Shown piece by piece: positions 37,952-49,244 of a stretch of DNA of 57,322 nucleotides. The position numbers were made by a program, and so were the translations under genes. The stretch lies in NCBI GenBank assembly GCA_945865625.1, contig CAMBFD010000006.1:1-57322 (forward strand). Reading direction: 5' to 3'. This DNA is from Chitinophaga pinensis (GTDB taxonomy: Bacteria; Bacteroidota; Bacteroidia; NS11-12g; UBA955). How positions within the stretch are numbered: position 1 is the first letter of the stretch; every line of letters starts with the position of its first letter. Under the pieces are notes generated by a model. It was given only the letters and a program-made list of their open reading frames with translations. It had not been told where the DNA came from and did not search any database.

Positions 37952-38857
37952 GTGTTACTCTCAGAAGTTATCCAATATAAAAACCTTCCACTCATTGCTC
38001 AAAAAGCGATGGAAGGATTTATTACGGGGCTTCACAACAGTCCGTTTCATGGATTTTCTGTGGAGTTTTCTGAACATAGGTCCTACAATGTTGGGGAAAG
38101 TGTCAGGAATTTGGATTGGAAATTGTTGGCAAAAACCGATAAGAAATACATCAAACAATTCAATGAAGAAACAAATTTGAAATGTCATTTATGGGTCGAC
38201 GTTTCAAAAAGTATGCATTATCCATCACCTGCTCACGACAAATTAAAGTTTGCCATTTTAGCATCGAGCAGCATTGCCTACATCTGCACCAATCAACGTG
38301 ACGCATTTTCATTTTCATTGATGGCAGAATCTGATATCGTTTGGAAATCAGAAATGAAATCAACCCAAACACATTTCCGGAATTGCCTTGCAAATATTGA
38401 ACCTCTGTGGGAAAATCAGCCACTCTTTGTAGAAACCAAAATGGCTTCAACAGAGCTTTCGGCAACTGTAAAACGAAGAAATTTAGTTGTCATTTTCAGT
38501 GATTTATTGTGGGATGAAAATCAAAATGAACAAGAAAAAACCTTCTGGGAAACTTTATCCATTTTAAGGTTCCAAAAATGTGAAGTTTTGGTGATACAAA
38601 TTGCGCACATTCCTACTGAAATCAATTTAGATTTAGGTGAAGCGCCGGTAAAATTCGTAGATTTGGAGACCAATGAAGTTTTAAAATTACAGCCTCACGA
38701 AATCCAACAAGTCTATTCCGACCACCAAAATGAGGCACGTAAAGAATTAGAAAACAAATGCTTACAAATGGGCATTTCATACTTTTTTGCCGACATTAGC
38801 GAGCCAATTCAAGAGGTTCTTCTTGAATTTTACGTAAAACGCAGCAAGATTCTTTAG
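37952..38857 (+). CDS. DUF58 domain-containing protein
   Basis: FSEHRSYNVGESVRNLDWKLLAKTDKKYIKQFNEETNLKCHLWVDVSKSM is the characteristic DUF58 motif series. Confidence 0.88.
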   Translation: MLLSEVIQYKNLPLIAQKAMEGFITGLHNSPFHGFSVEFSEHRSYNVGESVRNLDWKLLAKTDKKYIKQFNEETNLKCHLWVDVSKSMHYPSPAHDKLKFAILASSSIAYICTNQRDAFSFSLMAESDIVWKSEMKSTQTHFRNCLANIEPLWENQPLFVETKMASTELSATVKRRNLVVIFSDLLWDENQNEQEKTFWETLSILRFQKCEVLVIQIAHIPTEINLDLGEAPVKFVDLETNEVLKLQPHEIQQVYSDHQNEARKELENKCLQMGISYFFADISEPIQEVLLEFYVKRSKIL

Positions 38858-40191
38858 TTTCTATCGAACATCAATCGTTGAGCATTGTGCTCCAATTCTT
38901 GATTGTTACTTAGACTCAAGGTTCCATTTACCCAAACTTTATCGATGGCATGATTGAATGTGGTGCCTTCAAGCGGCGACCATGCACATTTGTATTGAAT
39001 GGTTTCTTTATTGACAGGTGATTTTCCATTTGGATCGATGAGCACAAGATCAGCAAAATATCCCTCACGAATGAAACCACGGTTATGGATTTGGAAGCAA
39101 ATTGCTGGGGCATGACACATTTTCTCAACCATTTTTTCGATGGTTAGTCGACCCTCATGAACTTTTTGGAGCATCAACAATAATGTGTGTTGTACGAGTG
39201 GTAATCCAGCGTGACAATTTAAATAATTTTCATCAAATTTCTCTGAAATTGCATGAGGAGCGTGATCTGTGGCAATAATATCTAAGCGATCATCGAGCAA
39301 AGCTTCCCACAAAGCATCATTGTCTTTTTGCGTTTTGATGGCAGGATTGCATTTGATTTGATGTTTCAAAGTTGTATAATCTGAATCTGTAAAATGCAAA
39401 TGATGGACACAAACTTCAGAGGTAATTGATTTTTGAGCCAATGGAACAACGTTGTGGAACAAATGTGTTTCTGCGGCAGAAGTGATGTGTAAAATATGCA
39501 ATCGAGTACCATATTTATTGGCCAAATCAATGGCTAAGGATGATGAAAGGTAACATGCAATTTCATCGCGAATGATGGGATGGTTTTCTGCAGGTATTCC
39601 TTTAGGAAATTGATTTTTTGCATATTCCAATCTTTCTTTAACCCTTGTTTCACACTCACAATGCGTTGCAAGCAATGTAGGAACGCTTCTAAAAATCTCA
39701 TTGAGCACTTGGGTGTCGTCGACGAGCATATCACCCGTACTGCTTCCCATGAATATTTTAACCCCGCAGGTGGTTTTTGGATTGATCTTTTTTAATTCTT
39801 CAACGTTGGTATTTGTCCCTCCTAAGAAGAAAGAATAATTCACGGCACTATGCGTTGCTGCAATTGCCATTTTTTCTTCCAGAAGTTCAATTGTTGTTGT
39901 TTGAGGAATCACATTAGGCATTTCCATGTAGGAAGTGACCCCTCCGAAAAGAGCAGCTCGACTTTCAGTTTGTATATCAGCTTTATGTGTTAGTCCAGGC
40001 TCTCTAAAATGTACTTGATCATCGATTACTCCTGGAATTAAAATTTTACCAGATCCATCAATTTCTGTGACGTTGTAATTGAGGGAAATATTGCGATCTA
40101 TGCGCTTAACGATTTGATTTTCAATAAGTACATCGGTTACGATAGATTGACCATCATTTACAACGGTTACATTTTTGATTAAGTATGACAT
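38854..40191 (-). CDS. dihydroorotase/amidohydrolase
   Basis: LIPGVIDDQVHFREPGLTHKADI, CEVCVHHL-like region, IIATDHAPHAISEK. Confidence 0.9.
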   Translation of the reverse strand: MSYLIKNVTVVNDGQSIVTDVLIENQIVKRIDRNISLNYNVTEIDGSGKILIPGVIDDQVHFREPGLTHKADIQTESRAALFGGVTSYMEMPNVIPQTTTIELLEEKMAIAATHSAVNYSFFLGGTNTNVEELKKINPKTTCGVKIFMGSSTGDMLVDDTQVLNEIFRSVPTLLATHCECETRVKERLEYAKNQFPKGIPAENHPIIRDEIACYLSSSLAIDLANKYGTRLHILHITSAAETHLFHNVVPLAQKSITSEVCVHHLHFTDSDYTTLKHQIKCNPAIKTQKDNDALWEALLDDRLDIIATDHAPHAISEKFDENYLNCHAGLPLVQHTLLLMLQKVHEGRLTIEKMVEKMCHAPAICFQIHNRGFIREGYFADLVLIDPNGKSPVNKETIQYKCAWSPLEGTTFNHAIDKVWVNGTLSLSNNQELEHNAQRLMFDRN

Positions 40192-40361
40192 ATTGTATGA
40201 AATGAGACGTAAAATTACAAAAAATGATATGAAAATTCAATAAATAAATCGGTTAGTTCACTTAACATTCGTTGCAAGATTAAATTATTTGTAAGATTTT
40301 TGTAACCCCGAAGTTAATCATACATAAAATGAGCAACAGGAAGAAGCTTGAAAAATATTAA

Positions 40362-42857
40362 TTAACGCAATAGCGTAAAATCACCTGTGAGTGTTCGCAT
40401 GTAATTATCGCAACCTATCCAATTTACCGAGTAAACATAAACACCTTCCGGCGCTTGGATGCCGTTGATAGTACCATCCCAATTCATATCTGGACTGGTA
40501 TAATCTGCTAATTTCTCTCCCCAGCGGTTGTATAATTTTACCGTATATAAACTACCTTTTACTTTGAAATGAATCATAGGATATAAATCATTTAATCCAT
40601 CATCATTTGGAGTAAACGCATTTGGCATAAAAATATCTGAAGGAAATAAATTTTTCTTTTTGTTTATTAATACTGAATCTCTGCTTTTACAACCAATCCA
40701 ATCTTTTACCTCAACCCAATGCAAACCAGAATCTCTTGCAATTAAAGTTTGCTCTCTACTTCCATTGTGCCACAAATAACTTTGCATACCCGCACCAGCA
40801 TCTAAAATTGGTTTTTCTGAAACACAAAGTGCAGTATCTCTGCCTAAATTTAAATTAGGATTGGGAAACAATTGAACAACAATAGAATCCGATTCTGGGC
40901 AGTTTTTGGAATTTAGCCATGATGCCTTAACAATACCTGGTGCTGTTAAACGAAAAGTTGAAGCACTAATTTCATTGTTCCACACAACATTTTTTGTACC
41001 CGGAAAATTTACGGTTAAGAATGTGTCGATTTTATTGCAATAACGCAAATCTTTTCCCAAATAATATTCACGAGGGAAATTCGTTAATGTAAATGTATCA
41101 GATTTAGAACAAAAACCAATTTTAACATTCACAAAATATTTCTGAGGGACATTTGTGATCATAGTTTTACCAACAACTCCATTGCTCCATTTGATGGTTG
41201 CCGAAGGATCGGCAATCTTAGAATCGAAGAAGGCATTATTATTCAAACAAACGGTTGTGTCTGAAATCAATACAATTACAGGAGAACTTTGAGCTATCAA
41301 AACAGAATCAGTTGATTTACAACCGTTTTCCGTTGTGCCAAAAACGTAATATTTTTTGGCTTTTGCAACGACAATATCGGCAGTAGATTCAAATGTGCTC
41401 CATAAATACCGAGAGTTTAATGTTAATGTGGCACTTATTTTTCTTGAAAACAAATCATCGGAACAGTAAATTGTATCGCCATTAGCTTGAATGATAGCCC
41501 TATCGTAGGTTACCTTCATAGTGTCGTACCACGTGCAACCATTCACTGTAATTCCCAACCAATAAGATCCATCTTTCGTAATTGTTAATGAATCGGTTTG
41601 AAGACCTGTACTCCAGGAATAAGCATCCGCTTTTAAGTTGGATTTTACTTTATATTTATCTCCAGGACAAAGAATTGTATCGTTGGGTAGTTTTACAATG
41701 GCTGGCTCAACAACTTCTATTTCTGCCAGAAAACTATCTAAACATTTGTTCTTATATGCAATAAGTTTCACTTTGTATTTACCCGCTTTAGGATAAGTGA
41801 ATATAGGTTTTGATATGTTAGAAGTGTCAGTATTGGAGTTAGTTACGCCAAAATCCCAATGATATCTTTGGGCACCACTACTTTGATTGACAAATTGATA
41901 TTTAAAACCGCAAATGATTTTGGGCACAAAGTAAGAAGCAACAACATCGATGACACAAGATTGCACATTGAATTGGTAATCGCGAATGGTTTGAGAAACC
42001 AGCTTTCCCTTTCTATATTCTTTAACCACAATTCCAACAACAAATTGACCCACTTTAGTTGGTACAACTGTTAGAAAACCAGTTTTGGGATCAATTGTCA
42101 TTTGTGGACTACCGTTGATAGGATTTGATGCGGAATAACCTGTATTCCAAGTAATTTGACTAAAAGGAGGTGTTTGTAAGAAACCGTTGGTATTTGTGTT
42201 ATTGGGTCTAGGATTTACATCATCACCACCTGTGTAAGGAGTTATTAACTCATAAACCAGGCTATCACCATCGGCATCTTTTGCGCTATGATCGAATTTT
42301 AATGGAGTATTGGTGCACAAAAAGTTAGGAGGCAATTCAGTGAATACTGCTGATGAATTTTCTTTGCCAAACAACCGAGAATCTGGAATAAATGCCCAAT
42401 AATTCGCTCCTGCTAGTCCAGGATTTACAATGTTTGAAATTGTACCATTTCTACAACAGCGCTGAAATGACACATAATAACCATCTAACGTTGGAGGCAA
42501 TGTCACATTTGTTTCATACCAATAATGATCAACACAGGCATTGGGAGCTACAGCAATACAGTTATAATTTGTTTTTTGTACTCTAAGTGGTCCTTTTCTT
42601 GAAACACTAATTGGATAACCACTCAAGATTTTTTTAGTATTTCCATTGAAAATACCAAAAATTGCTGTGGCGTCTGAAGCAATTGCTTGAGAATTACCGT
42701 TCAAACAATCAATATATAAATCCAATCGGATTTTATAAGTATTGGTTCCAGTTCTTTGATAAGTCATCTCACCACCTACAATATGGGTAGCACTTAGCTT
42801 AGATGTCCCTACGGAAAATAGACAAAAAAGTAAATATTTGAGTGCACACTTATACAT
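40362..42857 (-). CDS. secreted PKD-domain protein with gliding motility-associated (T9SS type B) C-terminal domain
   Basis: N-terminal SATHIVGGEMTYQ module, PKD segment, C-terminal FMPNAFTPNDDGLNDLYP...YNRWGEKLADY...WDGTINGIQAPEGVYVYSV. Confidence 0.92.
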   Translation of the reverse strand: MYKCALKYLLFCLFSVGTSKLSATHIVGGEMTYQRTGTNTYKIRLDLYIDCLNGNSQAIASDATAIFGIFNGNTKKILSGYPISVSRKGPLRVQKTNYNCIAVAPNACVDHYWYETNVTLPPTLDGYYVSFQRCCRNGTISNIVNPGLAGANYWAFIPDSRLFGKENSSAVFTELPPNFLCTNTPLKFDHSAKDADGDSLVYELITPYTGGDDVNPRPNNTNTNGFLQTPPFSQITWNTGYSASNPINGSPQMTIDPKTGFLTVVPTKVGQFVVGIVVKEYRKGKLVSQTIRDYQFNVQSCVIDVVASYFVPKIICGFKYQFVNQSSGAQRYHWDFGVTNSNTDTSNISKPIFTYPKAGKYKVKLIAYKNKCLDSFLAEIEVVEPAIVKLPNDTILCPGDKYKVKSNLKADAYSWSTGLQTDSLTITKDGSYWLGITVNGCTWYDTMKVTYDRAIIQANGDTIYCSDDLFSRKISATLTLNSRYLWSTFESTADIVVAKAKKYYVFGTTENGCKSTDSVLIAQSSPVIVLISDTTVCLNNNAFFDSKIADPSATIKWSNGVVGKTMITNVPQKYFVNVKIGFCSKSDTFTLTNFPREYYLGKDLRYCNKIDTFLTVNFPGTKNVVWNNEISASTFRLTAPGIVKASWLNSKNCPESDSIVVQLFPNPNLNLGRDTALCVSEKPILDAGAGMQSYLWHNGSREQTLIARDSGLHWVEVKDWIGCKSRDSVLINKKKNLFPSDIFMPNAFTPNDDGLNDLYPMIHFKVKGSLYTVKLYNRWGEKLADYTSPDMNWDGTINGIQAPEGVYVYSVNWIGCDNYMRTLTGDFTLLR

Positions 42858-42914
42858 GAAAGCTAACTTTCACCAAAAGTACAAAAAAAATCAATCAATT
42901 AATTGTGACTTTTG

Positions 42915-44006
42915 TCAGAATTTCGACAGAATATCACAAACATGATGAATTTCGGCATCTGTCATTTCTGGAAACAAGGGTAATGAAACACAATGACTAG
43001 CCAAATATTCAGAGTTTGGGAAATCGCCAATTTTATAATTCAAATGAGCATAGGCCTTTTGCAAATGGCAAGGCACAGGATAATGAAATGCATATCCAAC
43101 CCCATTTTCATCTAAATATTTCAAAAATGCATCCTTATCTTCGGTTGTAACAACACATAAATGATGCACCGCTGTTGCTTTTGGTTCAAGAGATTGAAAC
43201 TTTAATTTACTGCTAGCCAAAGATTTATATTGATCAACAATTGATCTACGTTTGTTATTCCAACCATCGATATAGTTTAATTTTAAATTTAAGACAGCAC
43301 CTTGAATGCCTTCCATTCTCATGTTATAACCAATCATTTCATGATGGTATCGCACTGAACAACCATGATTTTTAAGAATTTGAATATGCTTATGGTAATC
43401 TTCGTTATTTGTAAAAACAGCACCGGCTTCTCCAAAAGAACCTAAATTTTTTCCTGGATAAAAACTGGTAAAACTCATTGCTCCAAATTGACCAACAATT
43501 TTACCGTTGTAAGTAGCGCCAATTGCTTGTGCATTGTCTTCCAAAAATGCAATTTTATGACGGTTACATATTTCCAATAAATCATCAATATTGCAAGGTT
43601 GACCATATAAATGAACCCCCATGATTGCTTTGGTATTTTTGGTGATGGCATTTTCAGCAGCTTTAACATCAATGTTCCACGTATTGGGATCAACATCTAC
43701 AAAAACAGGTGTTGCACCCACATAAGAAACGCCCCAAGCAGAAGCAATGAACGTGTTTGCGGGCACTATTACTTCATCACCCGGGCCAATATTTAAAGCG
43801 AGTAACCCCAAATGAATGGCATTGGTACCGTTATTTACAGCAGCAGCAAATTTTGTATGATTGTATTTTGCCAAATTCTCTTCGAATTCGGCAACAAATT
43901 GCCCCCCACTAAAAGCAGTATTTTCAAGTACTTTTTCAATAAGAGGTAACGCCTCCCCCTTTAATTGGTTGTATTGTCTTTTTAAATCGAAAAAAGGAAC
44001 ATTCAT
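42915..44006 (-). CDS. DegT/DnrJ/EryC1/StrS-family aminotransferase
   Basis: VPFFDLKRQYNQLK, FLEDNAQAIGATYNGK, SFTSFYPGKNLGSFGEAGAVFTN. Confidence 0.92.
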   Translation of the reverse strand: MNVPFFDLKRQYNQLKGEALPLIEKVLENTAFSGGQFVAEFEENLAKYNHTKFAAAVNNGTNAIHLGLLALNIGPGDEVIVPANTFIASAWGVSYVGATPVFVDVDPNTWNIDVKAAENAITKNTKAIMGVHLYGQPCNIDDLLEICNRHKIAFLEDNAQAIGATYNGKIVGQFGAMSFTSFYPGKNLGSFGEAGAVFTNNEDYHKHIQILKNHGCSVRYHHEMIGYNMRMEGIQGAVLNLKLNYIDGWNNKRRSIVDQYKSLASSKLKFQSLEPKATAVHHLCVVTTEDKDAFLKYLDENGVGYAFHYPVPCHLQKAYAHLNYKIGDFPNSEYLASHCVSLPLFPEMTDAEIHHVCDILSKF

Positions 44007-44012
44007 AATGGA

Positions 44013-44555
44013 TTATGCTAAATAAATTTGTAATTGAGTTGAGTTTGAATTGTCGAAATATACGTGATCTTTAAGGGTTGTTGCAATTGAAAGTCCAACA
44101 TAGTTAGCCAACACTGGATAATTTAAATGTTCCCGCTTCGCAAAAAAAGCAGTTTCAATTTGCTTACATCCCATTTCAAAGAAATGAGCAATTGATTTCA
44201 TGGCAGTAAATCCACTATTAACCACATCGTCAACAATAATGATTGCACTATTTTCTAGGTCAGAAATTTCATTTGCTGGAATGAAATGATTGTTTTGAAT
44301 ATCCATTTGCATCGACTTAATCTTGGTATTCAATAAAATTACAGTTAATTCGCTACACAGTGCATTTGCGAGAAAAAAACCTCGATCATTTAAACCAATG
44401 AAATAAATTTGCTTGGTTTCAACATGATTTTCAGCAATTTCAATAGCTATTCTTTTGATTACCAAAAGTATATCGCCATGATTTCGGATAATTTGTTTTT
44501 CTAACATAAGAATTCTCTTCGAATTTACATTACTAAAATTATATTTCTTCGACAC
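44013..44555 (-). CDS. phosphoribosyltransferase-domain protein
   Basis: PRPP motif IIIVDDVVNSGFTAMKSI. The true start may be the ATG at 44507 (MLEKQIIRNHGDIL). Confidence 0.85.
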   Translation of the reverse strand: MSKKYNFSNVNSKRILMLEKQIIRNHGDILLVIKRIAIEIAENHVETKQIYFIGLNDRGFFLANALCSELTVILLNTKIKSMQMDIQNNHFIPANEISDLENSAIIIVDDVVNSGFTAMKSIAHFFEMGCKQIETAFFAKREHLNYPVLANYVGLSIATTLKDHVYFDNSNSTQLQIYLA

Positions 44556-45051
44556 CGTCGAAATTTTTTCTCAATCGAGACCAATATTTATACTTTTGAT
44601 ATAAAACAATGTGTTGATTCCAAAATTGATCATCTTTTGAAGAATCATTTTTTTGAAAAGAATCCCACAAAACAGCAAGTTGATCAAAGTTTTGATCTAA
44701 GTCTGATTTCAAAAGATCTAAGGTTGACAGCGCCAATTTTGTTGCTGCTTCATCACCAGATTTCGACTCATTGATAAGGTCGTTCAACTCCATCATTTCC
44801 ATCAGAAAATCAGGCGGCAAAACATTATCATTCAGATGCTTATTGGAGAATGTTTCCAATAAAATTTGAATTCTATAAATTGGATTTTTTAATTTCTCAT
44901 AATATTGATTCGCCAATTCAGAATCCGTTGCATCATTTCCGCCAAAATCGGGATGTGAACTTTTTTGAATTTCAAGAAACTTCATACGCAATTGTTTTAA
45001 ATCAATTGCCAACGAGGTTTTAATTCCAAAAAATTCGAACGGATTATTCAT
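44539..45051 (-). CDS. hscB: Fe-S cluster assembly co-chaperone HscB-like (J-domain) protein
   Basis: NPFEFFGIKTSLAID...SSHPDFGGNDATDSELANQYYEKLKNPIYRIQILLE, HscB architecture. Confidence 0.82.
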   Translation of the reverse strand: MNNPFEFFGIKTSLAIDLKQLRMKFLEIQKSSHPDFGGNDATDSELANQYYEKLKNPIYRIQILLETFSNKHLNDNVLPPDFLMEMMELNDLINESKSGDEAATKLALSTLDLLKSDLDQNFDQLAVLWDSFQKNDSSKDDQFWNQHIVLYQKYKYWSRLRKNFDGVEEI

Positions 45052-46412
45052 TAGAAACCTAAGACTCTGGCGATATCTACCCAGAAAATAAAGGCAATTA
45101 GGCTGAATAAAATTACCATACCAACAATCTGACCAATGTAAAGTACCTTTTCATTGACAGGTCTACGGGTGATAATTTCATACATCAAGAACATTACGTG
45201 TCCACCATCTAAAGCAGGAATCGGTAAAATATTCATAAATGCCAAAGCCAAACTCAACATTGCAGTTAACGACCAGAAGTTCAACCAATCCCAAGTACTT
45301 CCATACATTTGAGCGATACCAATTGGACCTGCCAAAGAGTTTTTAGCATTTGTTTTACCTGAAACAACTTTCCCAAGTCCTTTTGCATTGGCCGAAATTA
45401 AAGTAAATGATTTTTCTACCCCTTTCACAACTGACTCACCTAAACCGTAATTGATTTTCTTCTCAAGTCCCTCAAAACCAATAAATTTAGGTTGAAATCC
45501 TATGGTTCCTTCTTCAGAGATAGTGATATATTTTTTCGAGCGAGAACCATCTTTTGAAACGATTTCGAAGCTTGCTGTTCTCCCCGCTTTTTTAGTTAGA
45601 ATTTCCTTAAATTCAAAGAATGAACCAACAGGAAGGCTATCGATTGCAATCATTTTATCTCCCTCAGCAACACCAGCCTTAAAGGCAGAACCACCGCTCA
45701 CTGCTGTTTTCACTTCAAACTGATAGCGAGGCGCAAAAAATGGCATATCGCCTTTTAACGATTTAGAAATAATTTCTTCGAAATTATTGGGAAGAACAAT
45801 CACTGTATCTTTTGAAGAAACAGCAACAATTCTAGATACCGTAACAGCTTTTTTATCGGCAACCAAAAAATTTGGATTTCCAAATTCCCCTAACAAATCT
45901 ACCACTGGTTTCCCGTTTAAAGCTACAATTTTATCACCTGTTAAAAATCCTACTTGACGTGCAGCAGGACCTGCATAAATGCCTCCTTTTTGATTGATTG
46001 CATCGTTTGGGATATATGAATCACCTTGGGTGTATGTTAGACCTGTAATAATGACAATACCAAGTAGAAGGTTCACTAGAACCCCACCAACCATTACAAT
46101 TAAACGTTGCCAAGCAGGTTTGGATCTAAATTCCCAAGCTTCTGGCTCAGATTTTAATTGATTGGTATCTAAGCTTTCATCGACCATTCCGGCAATTTTC
46201 ACATAACCACCAAGTGGCAACCATCCAATCCCATATTCGGTATCACCCTTTTTGAATTTAAACAGTTTAATGCCCCAAGCATCGAAAAATAAATAAAATT
46301 TTTCAACTTTAATTCCGAAAGCTCTTGCCGCCAAAAAGTGTCCTAATTCATGTAAAGTAACTAAAATTCCTAAAGCAAGAATAAACTGTAAAATTGTGAT
46401 GATTGTATTCAT
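45051..46412 (-). CDS. rseP: RIP metalloprotease RseP
   Basis: VTLHELGHFLAARAFGIKVEKF, PDZ segments, NILPIPALDGGHVMFLMYE. Confidence 0.95.
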   Translation of the reverse strand: MNTIITILQFILALGILVTLHELGHFLAARAFGIKVEKFYLFFDAWGIKLFKFKKGDTEYGIGWLPLGGYVKIAGMVDESLDTNQLKSEPEAWEFRSKPAWQRLIVMVGGVLVNLLLGIVIITGLTYTQGDSYIPNDAINQKGGIYAGPAARQVGFLTGDKIVALNGKPVVDLLGEFGNPNFLVADKKAVTVSRIVAVSSKDTVIVLPNNFEEIISKSLKGDMPFFAPRYQFEVKTAVSGGSAFKAGVAEGDKMIAIDSLPVGSFFEFKEILTKKAGRTASFEIVSKDGSRSKKYITISEEGTIGFQPKFIGFEGLEKKINYGLGESVVKGVEKSFTLISANAKGLGKVVSGKTNAKNSLAGPIGIAQMYGSTWDWLNFWSLTAMLSLALAFMNILPIPALDGGHVMFLMYEIITRRPVNEKVLYIGQIVGMVILFSLIAFIFWVDIARVLGF

Positions 46413-46525
46413 ATAAGATCACAAATATAAGAAACTGCGATGAATTCAGCTTTAATTTTCGAAGAAAGTAGTTGATTAGGGCACAGAAGTCACTTTAAAC
46501 AGTGAATTTCATCAAAATCAGCCAT

Positions 46526-46966
46526 TTAAAGGCTTTTGATCATTTTATAATGAGGGATATTGACTTCCAAAAATTCATCCCCAACAATTTGATAATCAAG
46601 CGATAAATAAAAAGTAACTGCCGATTTTCGGGCGTTGAGCTCTATTTTATTAAAGTTTCGACTTGTAGCGAATGACTCACAAAATTGAACCATTTTTTTT
46701 CCAATTCCATTTTGTTGAAAAGGCGCATCAACTGCAACTTGTCTCATTTTGTAAACAAGTGATTTATCGGAAATTTCCGATAAGACTAAGCATCCAATAT
46801 TCCTATGATCAACAAAGGCAGCAATGTGTATATCGCTGCCCTCTTTTTTTAAATCGTTTGTATTAAAATGGATGGACAACGGTCGTCGAAGCACTTCATA
46901 TCTCAATCCTAAAGTTTGAAAATATTCTTTAGTTTGAAAATCAATTTGCTTGACGGTTATTTTCAT
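46526..46966 (-). CDS. GNAT family N-acetyltransferase
   Basis: MRQVAVDAPFQQNGIGKKMVQFCESFA (acetyl-CoA loop), ELNARKSAVTFYLSLDYQIVGDEF. Confidence 0.9.
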   Translation of the reverse strand: MKITVKQIDFQTKEYFQTLGLRYEVLRRPLSIHFNTNDLKKEGSDIHIAAFVDHRNIGCLVLSEISDKSLVYKMRQVAVDAPFQQNGIGKKMVQFCESFATSRNFNKIELNARKSAVTFYLSLDYQIVGDEFLEVNIPHYKMIKSL

Positions 46967-49227
46967 TTCAATTTATCTTGAGCTTCACAAACACCAAGCG
47001 CCACCATGTTCAAAATTTCACGAACATTTGAGCTATGGTGTAAAATATGAACTGACTTGTTGAATCCTAACAAAACAGGACCAATTGCATCAATTCCACC
47101 CATTGTTCTCATTAATTGATAAGCTGCGTTTCCACTGCTTAAATCGGCGAAGATGTATGTATTTGCTGCGCCCTTGCCTAATTTGTTAAACGGATAAATT
47201 GATTGACGCAATTCACCATTTACTGCGTATACGGGTTGCATTTCACCATCGACTATAATTTCTGGACGTTCAGCATGCAATCGAGCCACAACCCTTCTCA
47301 TCATATCTGGGGAGTTTCCTTTATTAGAACCAAAATTAGAATATGAAATCAAGGCAATTCTTGGTTCAATTTGAAAGGTCTTTACGCGGTGATAAACATT
47401 GGTAACCATCGTATACAACTCGTTTTCAGTATATGAAACGTTAACTGTAGTATCGGCAAAGAACATTGGACCAGATTTAGACATCATGATATGCATTCCT
47501 GATATTTTCGATGAATTTTCATTCATCGTAATACAACTCATTGCCGGTTTTAATGCCAATGGGTAACTTCTTGTTAACCCTGAAATAAAAACATCAGCAT
47601 CACCGCTTTCAACCATCATTGAACCGAAATAATTTCGATTTCTCATTTGGTATTCAGCTTCGTAATACGATACACCCTTGCGACTGCGTTTATCGAATAG
47701 CATTTTTCCATATTTCGCGCGTTGTTCATCTTCTCTTCGAGGATCAATAATGGTTACATTTGGAATTTCGATGCTATTTTCTTCCAATAAACGTTGAATC
47801 ACTTCAGGCTTTCCTAATAAAATAGGCTTTGCAATATTTTCAGATATGCAAGCTTGAGCCGCTCTCAAAATTCTTACGTTATCGGCTTCAGCAAAAACAA
47901 CACGCTTTGGATCGCGCTTTGCTTTTGTCATTAATCTATTCACAAAATCGTTATCGATGCCCAAACGCTTTCTCAGGTAATCTCTGTATGCATCCCAATC
48001 GGTAATTGGTGCTTTAGCCACACCGCTATCCATTGCCGCTTTTGCAACTGCTGGAGCAACGGTTGTTAACAAACGAGGGTCCATTGGTTTTGGAATGATA
48101 TAATTTCTACCAAAGGCCATATTTCCCTCATTATAAGCCATCATAACCACTTCCGGAACTGGCTCTAAAGCCAAATCTGCAATGGCTCTAACAGCAGCCA
48201 ATTTCATTTCTTCATTAATCGTAGTGGCGCGAACATCCAGAGCACCTCTAAAAATGAATGGAAATCCCAAAACGTTGTTTACTTGGTTCGGAAAATCACT
48301 TCTTCCGGTAGCCATCACTAAATCTGGACGGGTTTGAATTGCCAAATTATAATCAATTTCAGGATCAGGATTTGCCATTGCAAAAACGATTGGATCGTTT
48401 GCCATTGACAAAATCATATCTGGGGTTAAAATATTCCCTTTACTCAATCCCACAAAAACATCAGCATCTTTCAATGCATCTTCGAGGGTGTAAATATCTC
48501 TGTTTGATGCAAATTGAATTTTATATTTATCAAGATCATCTCTATCGGTTCGCAATACTCCTTTAGAATCGAGCATCACTAAATTTTCTTTTTTAATTCC
48601 GAGGGATACAAAAAGCTTAGTGCAGGCTATTGCAGAAGCACCCGCGCCGTTCACAACAAGTCGAACTTCTTCAATTTTCTTTTCAATAATTTTCAATGCA
48701 TTTAACAAACCAGCACCAGAAATGATTGCGGTACCATGCTGATCATCGTGCATAATTGGAATTTTCAATTCGGCTTTTAAACGCTCTTCGATTTCGAAAC
48801 TTTCAGGGGCTTTAATGTCTTCTAGGTTAATGCCACCAAAAGTTGGCTCCATGGCTTTAACTGTATTTACAAAGTCGTCGATACTTTTACAGTTTAACTC
48901 AATATCAAACACATCGATATCGGCAAAAATCTTGAACAAGATACCTTTCCCTTCCATCACTGGCTTTGAGGCTTCTGGTCCAATATCTCCAAGTCCTAAA
49001 ACCGCAGTACCATTGGAAATAACAGCCACCAAATTTCCTTTGGCGGTGTATTTGTAAACATCTTCTACATTTTCTGCAATTCTTAAGCAAGGTTCGGCAA
49101 CTCCAGGTGAATATGCCAATGCTAAATCGAATTGCGTTTGCGTAGGTTTGGTAGAAACAACTTCAATCTTGCCCGGTCTACCATCTGCATGATAGCTCAA
49201 TGCATCTAAAAACTTCTTATCTGCCAT
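46963..49227 (-). CDS. maeB: NADP-dependent malic enzyme with C-terminal phosphotransacetylase-like domain
   Basis: [60 protein letters not shown]; the C-terminal half is PTA-like. The ATG at 49227 ([10 protein letters not shown]) is preferred to the track start at 49275. Confidence 0.95.
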   Translation of the reverse strand: MADKKFLDALSYHADGRPGKIEVVSTKPTQTQFDLALAYSPGVAEPCLRIAENVEDVYKYTAKGNLVAVISNGTAVLGLGDIGPEASKPVMEGKGILFKIFADIDVFDIELNCKSIDDFVNTVKAMEPTFGGINLEDIKAPESFEIEERLKAELKIPIMHDDQHGTAIISGAGLLNALKIIEKKIEEVRLVVNGAGASAIACTKLFVSLGIKKENLVMLDSKGVLRTDRDDLDKYKIQFASNRDIYTLEDALKDADVFVGLSKGNILTPDMILSMANDPIVFAMANPDPEIDYNLAIQTRPDLVMATGRSDFPNQVNNVLGFPFIFRGALDVRATTINEEMKLAAVRAIADLALEPVPEVVMMAYNEGNMAFGRNYIIPKPMDPRLLTTVAPAVAKAAMDSGVAKAPITDWDAYRDYLRKRLGIDNDFVNRLMTKAKRDPKRVVFAEADNVRILRAAQACISENIAKPILLGKPEVIQRLLEENSIEIPNVTIIDPRREDEQRAKYGKMLFDKRSRKGVSYYEAEYQMRNRNYFGSMMVESGDADVFISGLTRSYPLALKPAMSCITMNENSSKISGMHIMMSKSGPMFFADTTVNVSYTENELYTMVTNVYHRVKTFQIEPRIALISYSNFGSNKGNSPDMMRRVVARLHAERPEIIVDGEMQPVYAVNGELRQSIYPFNKLGKGAANTYIFADLSSGNAAYQLMRTMGGIDAIGPVLLGFNKSVHILHHSSNVREILNMVALGVCEAQDKLK

Positions 49228-49236
49228 ATTTAATTG

Positions 49237-49244
49237 CAAATATA
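49237..49244 (-). promoter_or_regulatory. candidate -7 element of maeB
   Basis: TATATTTG on the minus strand, ending 9 nt before the ATG, inside the over-extended track ORF. Confidence 0.45.

Noticed and set aside
42915-44006. DegT aminotransferase as part of a surface-sugar biosynthesis cluster
   Set aside because: Neighbours are a phosphoribosyltransferase, HscB and RseP. No nucleotide-sugar dehydratases, transporters or glycosyltransferases are adjacent.
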